Positions 22,732 to 33,967 of a DNA stretch of 64,000 bases are shown one piece after another. This stretch comes from Dichomitus squalens LYAD-421 SS1 (Eukaryota; Basidiomycota; Agaricomycetes; Polyporales; Polyporaceae), in assembly GCF_000275845.1 (NCBI RefSeq), contig NW_006766936.1, positions 1 to 64,000 on the forward strand. Reading direction: 5' to 3'. The position numbers and the translations under genes were made by a program. The notes under the pieces are model-generated. The model was not told the DNA's origin, made no database searches, and saw nothing but the letters and a program-made list of their open reading frames with translations. Within the stretch, counting starts at the first letter, position 1. Each line of letters opens with the position of its first letter.

Positions 22732-23541
22732 TCATAGCTCGCTATTCTTGACGCTGGTGCCCCACATCGACTTTCCACCGTAGGCTCTAAATGTTGAGAC
22801 GCCAAGTAGGGTGATCGTGTACAGAAACACTGCGTCAACAACAAATGTTTAGCAAGATAATGACGGGCAATTTGGGGATCTCTGAGAAAGGGTACACTCA
22901 CGAAGACCAGCCGTTATGTATGAAATAATCTGAATAGGGTCCCACTCATGACAGAGCGTTTTGAACTCGTCGGTCGGAACGTCGCCGCAGGTCACTCCAT
23001 GTGGCAGCTTCCCTGGACCGTTGGTGAAATGCCTGGTGGACAATCCGGTGGCGATGAACATGATCCACAGCACACCTAGATGAAGGAGGGCTTGCTTAAC
23101 TGGGGTTCCGGCGAAAATGCAGCAGACAAACTCACACAACCATGGGATTTCAATCAGGATGGGTAGACCGATGCGGCCGTCATTGATGAAATCCACGAAC
23201 AACCTGGATCGCTGGAGCTAAGGGCTTCGCCACCTAACGTGTACACACAAGGTATACGCACATAGCAGGCAACGAGATGATGACCATGGCCCCTGCCGCA
23301 ATGCCGAGGTTAGCATAAGTGAGTGTTGTAGTGATTCCTGCGAGCCCAGGACCCGAGAGTAGCTTGTGGAACGCGGTCGTCGAGCTGACGCAAAGGCCAA
23401 GCACGATTACTGCTGTTATCGTCGCCAATGCTGAAGAAGTGCAATACCGGTCGATGAGCAGGTGAGATGACTCGGACAACTTGTGTAGAACAGATGATAC
23501 TCACCCAAAGAAGCGAGTCGATAGAAGAAGACCAAGCCCAT
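22732..23541 (-). CDS. MARVEL-like four-helix membrane protein 1
   Basis: Five exons (23541-23505, 23430-23262, 23203-23136, 23075-22902 and 22829-22732) join to 181 residues with no break. The predicted order is: short N-terminus MGLVFFYRLASL; helix 1 (ALATITAVIVLGLCVS); a loop; helix 2 (ANLGIAAGAMVIISLPAM); FVDFINDGRIGLPILIEIPW leading to helix 3 (VLWIMFIATGL); a Cys-containing loop; and helix 4 (YITAGLLFLYTITLLG). The tail is KSMWGTSV. This is the MARVEL-type layout widespread in Agaricomycetes, whose members associate with membrane subdomains; the function here is unknown. Exon 1 (37 nt) and exon 3 (68 nt) have the same lengths in three other genes of the window. It is the first of a minus-strand tandem array. 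Confidence 0.8.
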
Positions 23542-24623
23542 TGCGCCTGCGAATGGAGATGAACACGGGTAGTTGCAGGAGGGGAAATATTGGGCGAATG
23601 GAACCTGCTCCCTCCTCAGCAGGCATTGGCACTCTTATGCATGCATGAACCGAGAGATGAACAAAAGCCCATGCGAACTCGAGTTCTCATGGTCAATACG
23701 CCGCCGAATGCTGCCCGACGAATACCGGAGAGTTCGCAGTGGTTGACATGACAGATTCCAATCACAAGCGATACTTCTGATTCCCTGTACATGCCTCCCT
23801 GCAGCGTTGGCATCATGGTCGGAATTTGAGAAGGTAGGCAACGCGCATTACATCCGTAAAATTACCATTTCCGCTCATGAAAAGGGGATTGTGACACGAG
23901 GTCATCAAATGGGGGCTTTAAAGCTGTCTATGCTTTCGTTTACAGGAGTGCCTTCGCGCGGCTGTGCGGAACCGAGAACATATCGGCGAAGTGACATGGG
24001 AACGCGCTCAGGAGGTGACTCGGACTCTGAGCCGCCAAACTCTCAGTTCTGACATGATCAACAAGGAAAAGGCACACCTCTCGCTCTATTCACCCGCATT
24101 TCCAATGCCATGGCGCGCTAGAACTAGGGAATTTGTATATGCGACAATCTCCGAGGTAGGCACAGGGCGCCCAGAACGACCACAGAACGCTGTACCAAGG
24201 AAACCCATGTTGTATCGTGGCCAGCAGAAACAACGGAGGACTAAACGCTTGGCTCGGTATTTTTCACGAATACATAGCTGCCTCACGACCACCGAGTACC
24301 CATGAACCGGATACGAGTTCTGAGCTCGGTAGCTAGACGACTACTCACATGGTGGAGGCTGATTAGGATACCGCTTTCAACGTCTATGGTAGTGCTATAC
24401 ACTGCCTTTGACCCTTGGCGTTCTCAAGGGTTGGAAGCACGTCGATGGCAGTGTCAATGTCACTGGTGGTAATTGTCACCGGAAGATCAACGGAGCAAGG
24501 CGCTCAAATGCGCCACGTCCACTACGCATCTTCAAGTCGCTCCCACGCACCTGAACAAGACCCCGACCCTGAGTCGTGCCATGTCGATCAGACTCCACAC
24601 TTATGAATCGATGGAATTTGAAA
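23542..24623. other. Spacer within the MARVEL-like array
   Basis: No intact gene recognised. Only short frames on both strands. Confidence 0.35.
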
Positions 24624-25401
24624 TTACACAGCAGACTCGTTCTTCCCGCTCTTCCTGACGGAAGTACCCCAAACGGACTTGCCATTGTTTGAGTGTTGTA
24701 GTGCCACGACGAAGAGCGTTATCACGTAGAGTTGCACTGCCGTTTCGTCACCGTCAACATATCGTACATTTTAGCAGGAGTGAGCGGAACTCACAGATGG
24801 CTCCCGTTACAGCCGAGAGTATGCCTATGGGTTGAGAATCCCTACAGACCTTGAAAGTATCGGGCTCATCGGTGTATAGATCGCAACCTGTCACGTCTTG
24901 GTCCAGGATTCGGATATTTGGATCTGCGAAAGTCAAACCGGCCGTTGCGATCCAAAGCCATCCGAGGACAGCTGCGTAAGGTCGATACGGTGAGCTAACG
25001 GAGACCTGAATACACGTTGATGTGTGCGCAACGTACACAACCAAAACACCTCGAAGAGAATTGTTGAACACAACGGCACCGACCTGAGGTGGCCTCCAAT
25101 CAACCTAGACAAGAGGGATCAGTAAAGATGAGTTCGAACAAGAGAGAGATCACGAGCACGCACAGTAGCGGCAGCGTAACGGCCGACATGATACCGGCAG
25201 CCACTCCCATTCTAGTATAAACGAACGTGCCGAGAAATACTGTGGTTTCAGCACTGTGATCCTGCACGCTCAGAGCCAACACCACAATAGCGAAAATGGC
25301 GGCTAGGACTTTGAATCACGGGGCGGTCAGTCTAAAACAACTGAGACAGGCTTTGTGATCTTACGCAAGGAGAGCACTCGGTAGACATAGAGGCCAGCCA
25401 T
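24624..25401 (-). CDS. MARVEL-like four-helix membrane protein 2
   Basis: Five exons (25401-25365, 25308-25164, 25104-25037, 24971-24795 and 24736-24624) join to 179 residues. It begins MAGLYVYRVLSL. Helix 1 is LLAAIFAIVVLALSV and helix 2 GVAAGIMSAVTLPLL. Helix 3 follows TILFEVFW as SVLGWLWIATAGL; helix 4 is GAILQLYVITLFVVAL. The tail KSVWGTSVRKSGKN closely matches gene 1. The loop between helices 3 and 4 has two Cys (GCD and VCRD), as in its paralogues. Exon lengths 37, 145 and 68 nt are shared with two other members. A TATA box lies about 107 bp upstream. Membrane protein of unknown role. Confidence 0.8.
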
Positions 25402-25507
25402 CGGAGAAATGAGAGAAGGTGATGTGTAGGAGAGACGCTGTGGAGACTTTAGGTGTGTAGTGGATGACCCGCCAGTGGTGAGGAGCACCCTCCGCGTTCC
25501 TCCCACC

Positions 25508-25514
25508 TTTATAC
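25508..25514 (-). promoter_or_regulatory. TATA box of MARVEL-like gene 2
   Basis: Reads GTATAAA on the minus strand, 107 bp ahead of the start codon at 25401. Confidence 0.5.
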
Positions 25515-25919
25515 TTGGGGCCAGGAGGAAATTCAACGTAATCCTGAAAGCCCACACCTCTGAGCGCATCCTATCAAACGACGGGATCGCGAAATGGGCG
25601 GCGTACCCTGGGTCAAAGTGCCCTCCTATCATTACTCCCGTAGCAAGCGGGACTAGCAGAAGGATTGGTATCAGACGCCACTGACATAGCGTGGCCTGTC
25701 TAGAGAAATCTAATCAGCGTTCGTGTGCTCATCTCCCCGAGGAGCAAATATGCAATATGGACGGCAGACGGCAACAGTACGCAGCACATACCTCGGTCGC
25801 GTTGTTTTTCACATCTAGCTTTGCGTAATCAAAGTCCCGAAAACTCAAGTTGGCAGCATGTTTCTCGTGCCTGTACTACAGTACGAGAACGCTCATTACA
25901 GCCGTTTACATAATTATAG

Positions 25920-26519
25920 ACCCCTGCGAGAACAAGTGTGATCAGACACTCATCTGGAAGTCCCGCTGCCGGTCTCATTCGGCCAGATCGCCACCGCAAG
26001 AGCGGTGGTAAGTCCAACAACAGCCGTTACCCGGGATGACAGGCTCCCGCACTGCACAGCCCTGCAAAAAGGTCTGATTAGCGCTGTCGGATGTAGAACG
26101 ATGATACGAAAAGGAGTTCGATTATTTTGGCTTACTGACGACCTCTTGAGGGAAACTCCTGAGCTCGTCGCTTGTCGAAGCTCGCATGGACACGGCGACA
26201 TTTTCCACCAGCGAAAAATCACGCAATCCAAAGAAATGCTGACGAGCGAGAGACTGACACGCACATGATAAGAAGTGTTATGACAAGCCTCGTGAAGACG
26301 CCCGCTGAGATGGCCATGCCAGAGTAGACCAGTGTCGTGGACTTGGGGATACTGCTCTCTGCTGCCTTGCTCTGAGCACTGAGAGCAAGCGTGACAGCGC
26401 GATACCAGCTGGGAGAGCTGGGCAAAACGCGTGATTAGCGTTCATTTGGAAGTATAGCATGACGATCACTCACCCAAGGAACGAGACGGAAGATGTACAG
26501 GCAAGCCATCGTATGGAAG
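25920..26519 (-). pseudogene. Broken MARVEL-like paralogue
   Basis: Exon 1 (26519-26484) reads MACLYIFRLVPW and ends at a good donor, but it is 36 nt instead of the 37 nt found in four paralogues. Exon 2 (26408 or 26417 to 26265) encodes AVTLALSAQSKAAES and GMAISAGVFTRLVITLLIM, clearly the helix 1 to helix 2 region. With either acceptor the two exons do not join in frame. Downstream pieces (for example GLTTALAVAIWPNE near 26000) are too changed to place, and the conserved 68-nt third exon cannot be read. It lies in the same orientation as its intact neighbours. A non-standard splice could rescue it, but this seems unlikely. Confidence 0.6.
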
Positions 26520-27635
26520 TCTCGAGTAGAACTGTCTATGGACACAACTTTGAATGAACACGAAAACGAATACGAACACGGACACGAACGACCAGGACCC
26601 TCCAGTCGCGGAGGGCACGGTACTCCTGAAGGACGCACCTGTATGCCGGAATCGACCATGCGTGGACTGCGATAACCAGACTGCATACGCTACGTCAAGA
26701 CTACATGCAGAAATGCAGATGATATTGGATTAGCGGAGGATGATGGTCGGAACCTTCAGAAAGAGAGGTGTATCCGGCCAGCAGGGCATGACTGTTTTAA
26801 TTCGCAAGATCATGCACAGATTCGATAGCAGGGGATTGCTTGAGCAAAACCGACTAGCAAGCATGTACGCACTGCATTCTGACATGAAACGTCAGATTAT
26901 TGCTTCCATGATCGCAGCGTATGCATACCTTCAATACCAGCATTCGGATGCGATAAGCATCATATTATTGCTTGCGCAATTAACATTCTCAACGCATAGG
27001 TTGCTGCCGTGAGAGACGAGGAAATTTCAGGTGCGTGTAGGTGCATATCGCCTGGAGCTATGGGATCACCGCGACCCCTCATAAACCGGTTTCCTCCTCT
27101 CCTCGAGAAGCGCATTCACCGACGGTGCTCCGCACTCGGAGTCAACGCAGTCGCAACCTCCTCACTAGACGCGCCGACGATGACCAGCCCAGAGTTAATC
27201 GAGTCGCCAAGTCGCCCACTCTCGAGCAACTCACAGAAGAGCCTTCGAGCCAGCAATTAGCCAGCGATGGACGAGAGCTCAGGAAATGCGCGAGACTTAC
27301 ACTGCTGGAAGCGTGAGAAGCGTCCCGACGCTGGACGTTGCCCCAAATGGCGGCAACTGTTCTTCATGGTCGGTACTATGCTTGGACAGTCTCGAAATAC
27401 AAAACGCTCACCAAGGGATGCAACACGACATTTTCACAAACAAACCATTCTGTGGGAGAACCAAAAGCGGAAACAATGCAGAAGGTAAGGGAAAGTGTCG
27501 ATCGTGCCGCTGACGCGCTGATCTTGGCTGCTTATCAGTATAGTTCGCCCTCCGTTGGCATATTCTGCCGTGCGGGCTGAGGGCAGGGGTTGGCGTGTCA
27601 ACGTGGTAGATGTGGCGGTATGGTGAAAGCGCGTT
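26520..27635. other. No gene recognised
   Basis: Spacer in the MARVEL-like array. Frames on the plus strand near 27000-27580 are short and show no family pattern. Confidence 0.35.
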
Positions 27636-27639
27636 CTAG

Positions 27640-28370
27640 CGATAGCGCTGATTCACGTGCAGGAATGCATTGGCAGACCTGGAAACACACCTCCGTCGTT
27701 GCAGCAACGCCAGAGGCAGCAGAACTCCGATCTGTCTGAGCATCTCATCAGTACACACCGGCTCGAAGATAGTGCCGTGGATGCAGACGCATAGTTTGCT
27801 CCTATACTCGAGGAACACACAACCCGGGTATTGTGCGATCATTGTCCGAACCTTCGAGCTGAGCAGAAGCGAAGCGGGGCCTCTACAAAGGAGATGACCA
27901 ACGTCGGGCTGTAGTGTGCGTCGCTGCTTGAAGCGCCGGATGACGGAAGGGTTCAGCAGGGTCCCGAAACCAACATCCGTACAAAGCATGTAGCTTCGAA
28001 TGGCATTCACATATCTTTCATTGCTTGCATATGCCAATCTTTGGATAGGACTTTTTCCGTGGTGAAACATGAGAGAAGACATTCAAGAGTACACTTACCT
28101 CGACATAAACCCCTCAAAAATCTTCGCAGATTGAAATGAAGACTGGCATAGACCCTCGCGGAGACAGACGCAACAGCGTGACAATTCCTATGACGTGAAT
28201 ATGAATGGTGTTGTGAGACACCTGGAACAGTGCTAGATACGACACAACATCCATGACATCGCTGCGGTCGTATATGCTGCGACCTATCACTATTAGTGTA
28301 CATTCCAGTGCAGCCCCACAATGTCAGCCTACCATACCGTGGGTGCAGACATGTGTAAGACGTACCCAAG
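27640..28370 (-). pseudogene. Possible remnant of another MARVEL-like copy
   Basis: A segment near 28130-28190 (RGSMPVFISICEDF) resembles the DGRIGLPILIEIPW exon of gene 1 but ends in a stop. A piece near 27700-27800 (CTDEMLRQIGVLLPLALL) resembles the Cys-loop plus helix 4 region. The order and strand fit the array, but no full exon set can be read. Low confidence; it may be chance similarity. Confidence 0.28.
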
Positions 28371-29010
28371 GTGATTGATTAAAGGGCAGTTCGGTCATTG
28401 GCAGCCTTGTTCAGTTGAGCGGACGAAGCCCATGGCGGAACGGCGTACGTGGATTGAACACCTCTAGACCTGCGAGGTATACAAAGTCCAAGATGTTTCT
28501 CACCAGTGAATTTGGGTTGGCTGGAGCTGTAACGAGCACGCACAGGTGGATACGTGCTTACGGCACAACAAAACGCATTTCTCGCAGGCCAGCTTACCGC
28601 GCGGGTAACCCGTTGCCACCGTGACTGTACCACGGCGAGACGGCAACCCGCCTTACGCACTCCGCAGTTTACCGCGCAGCAAGTACATGTCGTTCCAATG
28701 ACAGCGCACCTTCGAATTTCACAGGCCGAGACACTCAGATGATCGACGCACTCTGGACAGGTCCAGACCGCCGTCGCACCCGTTACATCTTGTCGCCGTG
28801 ACGAACGCCAGCTCCGGTTTCAAAGTCAGTAAATATACATGAGCGGATAAGTGACAGAGCGAACGACAGCGAGACACGGCACACGGCACGACCACTCCTG
28901 CCATCCTCAAACCATCGTCCGTCCAGGGTCCGGGGCGCCACTCAAGGCCCTCGGCCCCGCAGGTCTGGCTCCAAGTAGTGATGCAGAGTGACAGACACGA
29001 GGGCACACGA
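28371..29010. other. No gene recognised
   Basis: Spacer downstream of MARVEL-like gene 3. Nothing else seen. Confidence 0.35.
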
Positions 29011-29837
29011 TCAGTGCCTCTTCGCGCCGGGCATGGAGAAGTGCGTCCAGATGGGCTTGCCCTGAGACGAGCTGCCGACGGCTACGAACGTGAGCGCGGC
29101 GGTGTACAGGGCCACTGACGGATGCAAGTCAGACGTCAGCATTAAGTCAATCAGAGAGCACACGCGCGTGCGCGCCGGAGCCGGCGCGCCGCATATGTAT
29201 TCGAAAGGCCCAGGTGTGCAATACTCACAGATACCCGCCGACAGAAGCGCGAAAATTACGAGGGTTTGTGCGTCCCCGCAGAGACCCTGAAGGGTTGCAT
29301 TCGTGAAGCTGCTGCAGTTCTTGAACATCGACCCGGTTATGCCCATAGTCTTAACGCCGGCGACAATCCAGAGGACCACCAAGAGGACTGTAGATCGCTG
29401 TGAGCGATGCTGGTAGAGTAAGCGAGATTACTGGGCTTACGCATCCAGACAAGCTCCAAGATGACCGTAGCGCTGTAAGGCTTCTCTTGCGCCATGTCAT
29501 AGAGAAGGCTGTGGGACGGCGGCTGTCATGAGGTGGCCTGTGCCGTGTACGAGAATAGAAGCGAGAGGGGACGTACATCAGGGGCAGAGAGAGAATGGTC
29601 AGGACGCCGCTCGCGACACCCAACTGCGCATACGTGAGGTCCGCCGTCAACACACCGGGGGACAAGTTGAGGGTGAGTTGGCCCATGGCCTGCGCGATAA
29701 TGGCGGTGATGGTGGCCAGGGCTATAAGTCGGAGGCACCCCGTGAGTGCTCCCATCCGAAGTGCGTCCGTCGCCATCGCAGGATAGACCGAATCACTCAC
29801 TCATGGCCGTCTGACGGGTGTAAATGAGCCACTGCAT
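29011..29837 (-). CDS. MARVEL-like four-helix membrane protein 3
   Basis: Five exons (29837-29801, 29721-29577, 29508-29441, 29387-29229 and 29114-29011) join to 170 residues. It starts MQWLIYTRQTAM. Helix 1 is TLATITAIIAQAMGQLTL and helix 2 GVASGVLTILSLPLI. The third exon ends ATVILELVWM and leads into helix 3 (LLLVVLWIVAGV). A loop with two Cys (KNCSS and GLCGD) follows, then helix 4 (ALLSAGILALYTAAL) and the tail GKPIWTHFSMPGAKRH. The layout and the 37/145/68-nt exon pattern match the other members. A TATA box lies about 120 bp upstream. Unknown function, probably plasma membrane or endomembrane. Confidence 0.8.
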
Positions 29838-30929
29838 GATGCGTAGACCGGTACGCGGGTAGAAAGACTGAAGCTGAAAGAACGGAACGGACGACGAAAC
29901 AGCGAGCGCGAGAGGGACCAGCCAGAAGGTGTAAAACATATGCCGCGGCAGCGACCTTATATATGAGATCTCACGCATCACTCGGCTGCCTCCCATTGAT
30001 CAAGCCGAGATTCTAAATTAGGAGAAACGTCACGGGCCGGGCCTACGCAACGCTAGGCGTTTGCGATTGGGCCGATCCGCCATCTCACTACTATATATAA
30101 GAATCACTCAGGCTCGACGATGAGAATAGCCTTGGGATGCATCACCGCCGAAACATCCTTCGCAGTAAGAATGGGCATGACCGGTGGAAGTAGGAAGACG
30201 GAATGACCGGGTGTAGATAAGGGATGCTACAGGAGGTCGACCAAAGTGATTGCTGCGGAACGAATACTACAAATTCACGGCGGTTTCCACGGCAACGCGG
30301 AACGTCCTCCATTGCACCTTCGTTAGCTGCGCCCAAGCACGTCTTAGGCAAGTAATCTCAGGCCTGTAGTGCTAACATGAGAACGAACAGTCGTAGGCAG
30401 TCAATTGCCGCTTGACAAGAGACACGGTAACGGAACGATGTTATAATGGGCTGGGAGATGGAAAGGTTGCTCGGGGAACGCGAAGGGTTCTGGCCGAGGT
30501 TGTCCAGTGCGACGATCGCAGTGCACGCACACATGCGCGTCTGATTACTCTACTACATAAACCCCTTGCCTCCAAAAACTGCGCCCCACCGCTGAGCCCG
30601 TGAGAGAGTGAGTCATCTGCTCGCATCTGAGGTGTATTCAGACGCTACGATGATACATGATCGGAGCAGGCCACCTGATCTCGGAGCCGCTATGCGTTCG
30701 CTCTGGCAGCGGGGATCTTTTTGATCAGCACTGACACGGTCTACATGGCATGCAGTGCGTACGCATATCTCCTGCCTGTGCCCCACTAACTTAAGTCTGA
30801 CAATCATTATCATCACCCAGTTACTCTGCAACAGGTACTTCCAGCTACGTTAGACATCAAGGTAGCGCTGCAAAACGTGACCTCATGATATTCTTACAGC
30901 CTTGTCTGGATCCAACTGGTTGACTAGTC
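29838..30929. other. Spacer before cassette 2
   Basis: No gene recognised. A TATA-like run (ctatatataag near 30091) reads to the right, but no exon follows it. Confidence 0.35.
29956..29965 (-). promoter_or_regulatory. TATA box of MARVEL-like gene 3
   Basis: CATATATAAGG on the minus strand, about 120 bp upstream of the start codon at 29837. Confidence 0.5.
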
Positions 30930-31281
30930 CGCTCTCCTGATCACTCGACGCGTACACCGAAATCATTGAAGATTTTTCCTTCGGACACGCTATAGTCTAA
31001 AAGGCTACAGGCGGGATCTACAATGATTGTATTGTGCATCAGTACCATCCCCGTACCTACCTGTCTGCAACCTAGTTGTGCCTACCCACAGAGGTCAGAG
31101 ATCATCAGGTGTTGTAAGAACGCACCGGGCACATTAATCAGCCTTGTTGGCGGATCCTGGTGCGCGCTGTCCGAGAACCTTCAGTCAGCATCTCAGCTAA
31201 GACGCATGCTGCAATACGTAGAGACTGACCAGTTGAACGCTCGGCCTTGCAATGCGCCCCGCCTCACTCCGCACAATCCGA

Positions 31282-31304
31282 GTCACCTGTCCCTGACAGG
31301 TGAC
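31282..31304 (-). ncRNA. Conserved 10-bp hairpin, module B
   Basis: The most regular copy: arms GTCACCTGTC and GACAGGTGAC pair perfectly around the 3-nt loop AGG. Confidence 0.55.
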
Positions 31305-31399
31305 TTGACCGAACAGGCGTTGGCTCGTCCACCTCTTCCCTGCAGCATGGTTCTATGCGGCATGAGTGGCGAACGAGCCTGAGTGGAACACGGCGCGAA

Positions 31400-31433
31400 C
31401 GTCGACCGCCACCAGGTGGGCTTACTATCGACG
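31400..31433 (-). repeat. 34-nt imperfect palindrome, module B
   Basis: Sequence nearly identical to module A: outer CGTCGA/TCGACG, inner CCAC/GTGG. Confidence 0.6.
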
Positions 31434-31792
31434 GAGCGGCCGACAACTCGAATGCACCAGGCGTACTGTGAATGTGGCGTTGTCAGGTGAGCTCAGCCAA
31501 GGTAAGTGAAGCCAAGGTAAGTGAAACCACGTACATGTTTAGGAGGAGTGCATTACAGGGGGAGTACCTCCGATGGTGGCTAGGGGAAACAGCTGAGCAC
31601 AAGCGACGAAGTGAAATAGGAAGACGATGGCGTACAGCATGGTAATCATTCGCTCACGTCCAAGCGTACGACCAGCGACCCTACATCAAATTGCGCCGAT
31701 GTGGGCCGCCGGCGCACCTAGAAAGGAGAGGGAACAAAACATGGGGGTTCTGAGGAAAGAGTGGATGGGCGAGGAGAGGGGGTTATATAGGC

Positions 31793-31799
31793 TAGGGGT
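31793..31799 (-). promoter_or_regulatory. TATA box of module B
   Basis: TATATAA on the minus strand, in the same place relative to the leader as in modules A and C. Confidence 0.5.
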
Positions 31800-32514
31800 C
31801 GGAGGCTGGTGATGGCCAAGATCGGCGAGCTGGTATTCGGGTCGGCTCGAGAGACTCCGTGTTTGCTTCTGGATCGCCGCGGGATCGCTTCTCCATCTGT
31901 TCACCGACGCCAAAGATCGCTCGGGTGATTGCGATGTGATAGTGAAGCCATATTCGGGTCTCCACCGCCCGGTCTTCTGCAGACAGCGTTCTCATTCTTT
32001 TCTACGTCGGAGAGCTGTTGTGAAGAGGGGACGATCATCCAAGCAGAGGCCACCCCGTGAGCAATTCATCGGGCCCGTTTCCTGCATCACAAGGTCTTTG
32101 TTAGATTCACAATCATATTCGCTCAGAGCGAGTCTCTTGTTGAGTCCAATGACCGGCTTTCTCGTAATGTACTCGACAGCATGGTCGAAGGCTCATATTG
32201 ATGATAGAAACGCTACGAGACTACCATATCATACAAACGACGTTCCCGACCGCTTATTATGTAGTGCATAAATCAATACGTGAACGTACCTGCTATGTCT
32301 TAGAAACTGGACGTACCTACGACGTCTACACATCAATGAGAAAGATGTACGGGGACACGCACCTGTCCTACTGTCCATTGCTTGGAATATACCGGCAAGC
32401 ACTGTCCCGCCAATGTCTGTCAGCTTCTCGGCATAAGACCTAGTCTCTTTCCATCGCACTCACCATTCAAAGGCTCAGCTTTGCAATGCGACACGCACAC
32501 TCCGCACAGTCCGA

Positions 32515-32537
32515 GTCGCCCATCCCAGACAGGCGAC
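32515..32537 (-). ncRNA. Conserved 10-bp hairpin, module E
   Basis: Arms GTCGCCTGTC and GATGGGCGAC pair around loop TGG with two G-U pairs. It shares the G-C pair at position 4 with module D. Confidence 0.5.
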
Positions 32538-32630
32538 TTCACCGGACAGGCGTTGGCTTCCCTTTATCCACTGCAGCTACGATATTTTGCGGCAGGAAGA
32601 GGAAATGCCCCGAGTGGGACGCGCCGCGAA

Positions 32631-32664
32631 CGTCGATAGCCACTAGGTGGGCTTATTATCGACG
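32631..32664 (-). repeat. 34-nt imperfect palindrome, module E
   Basis: Matches module D except for one base in the inner loop region. Confidence 0.6.
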
Positions 32665-33200
32665 GGGTGGCTGACCTCTTTGCGCATATAGCGTACTGTG
32701 ACCGTGGAGCGGTGAGTAGGGATCGGACAAAGGATATGACGGGAACGTACGTGGTTGAGAATCAGCCATTCAGTAAGAAGCTTGGTTCTCCGAGGCGGGA
32801 GTCACCCCAGGGTACTGAAGCAGCAGTCTATGCGTCACGGTCATCAGTGGCTGACTCTGCATTAGACGAAGAGAGACCTAACCAGTATCGCTACTATTAG
32901 TTGATACTGCCCCAGCCCAACAACCTTCCCTCGCAGCAGAGCGTACGACCAGCGACCAAACACCATAGTAAACTGGTGCGAGTCGCCAGCGCACCTAAGT
33001 GGGGCGTGGAGGGTAGGAAGAGAACATGGGGGTTCTGAGGAGAGGGAGGAAGCACGCACGCAAGGTCGTAGGCTGACGGGGTTCGGTGGCGAACATCGGG
33101 ACCTGCTTATTCGGCTTTCCTGAAAAAAATACAAGTCAGCCGTGTCGAGTCGAGATCAGCCACTGCGTCCAAGTGATCGATTGTGACGATACGCAATCCA

Positions 33201-33967
33201 TGCAATCTCTGGGCGGTTGTTTCCTCACAGCCTCAGACGTCTGTCCGTTCCTCGACGCCGCCCAAACGAAGCACGAGTTGCTCGTCATCATAGCGGTACT
33301 GAGACATCTGCTATCATGATGTAGCTACGGCGCTGATTCACCCAGAGCTGATCCATTGGGCGCTGCGAAGCAGTACCGCTGAAAGTCGATGCCTTCACTC
33401 CGGTACGTTGCAATAGCCCAGGAGTAACTACGTCCGTGGACATTAGCCCAGAAATAAGTTTAGATCTAGCGTACGACTACATCTCACAAAGACAAGCACA
33501 CACCCGATCTACGGCTACACATCCTCGAAACCCGGGTCCACTCGCATTTTGGACTCCAGATGGGATGGCGGCGCGAGAGTACAACCAATTGCTTTTTGTA
33601 GTAGATACTGTCTCCATGATTACAGTGGGGCCACCGTGCAGTCGAGACAGCAGGCTCGCCAGCACGGCGTGAGCACGGGCATGGGCGCCAGGCGCCAGAT
33701 CGTGAGCTCCTGATGAGAGGAGCCTTCTTCGTCCAGTACGTTGCGCGCAGCAAAAAAGGGGGGGTTAGAGGGGGGTATGATTCGTGGAGCAGCCTGCCAC
33801 CCCGACACAAGGACGGCCATCGGGGGACTGTCAAGACAGCTCGGGATATACTGTACGGTGCGCGTTAGGGAGTGTCGGGGGCGTACTGGAGTGGCCGAGC
33901 GTGGAAGCGGGGGCGCACGCCGGGTATAGGGCCGCGACAGGCTGTTGAAGCCGGCGAGATGCAGCGG
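33201..33967. other. Spacer, 3' region of the permease gene
   Basis: No gene recognised. A purine-rich run (seven A-rich then G-rich bases near 33751-33772) stands out. Confidence 0.35.

Larger units (their letters stand above)
30930..33200 (-). repeat. Two-module repeat cassette, copy 2 (modules B and E)
   Basis: Same order and orientation as copy 1: module E (about 33160-32340), a linker, then module B (about 31900-31080) and a tail to 30930. Module B keeps the TATA box, leader, palindrome and a perfect 10-bp hairpin. Module E keeps the leader, palindrome and hairpin. It has lost a stretch of about 20-25 bp that in module D contains the TATA box (junction near 33064-33070). The leader ATG in B is followed by a stop after 18 codons, and no long frame is shared with the other copies. 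The cassette ends about 770 bp from the permease stop codon. Confidence 0.75.
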
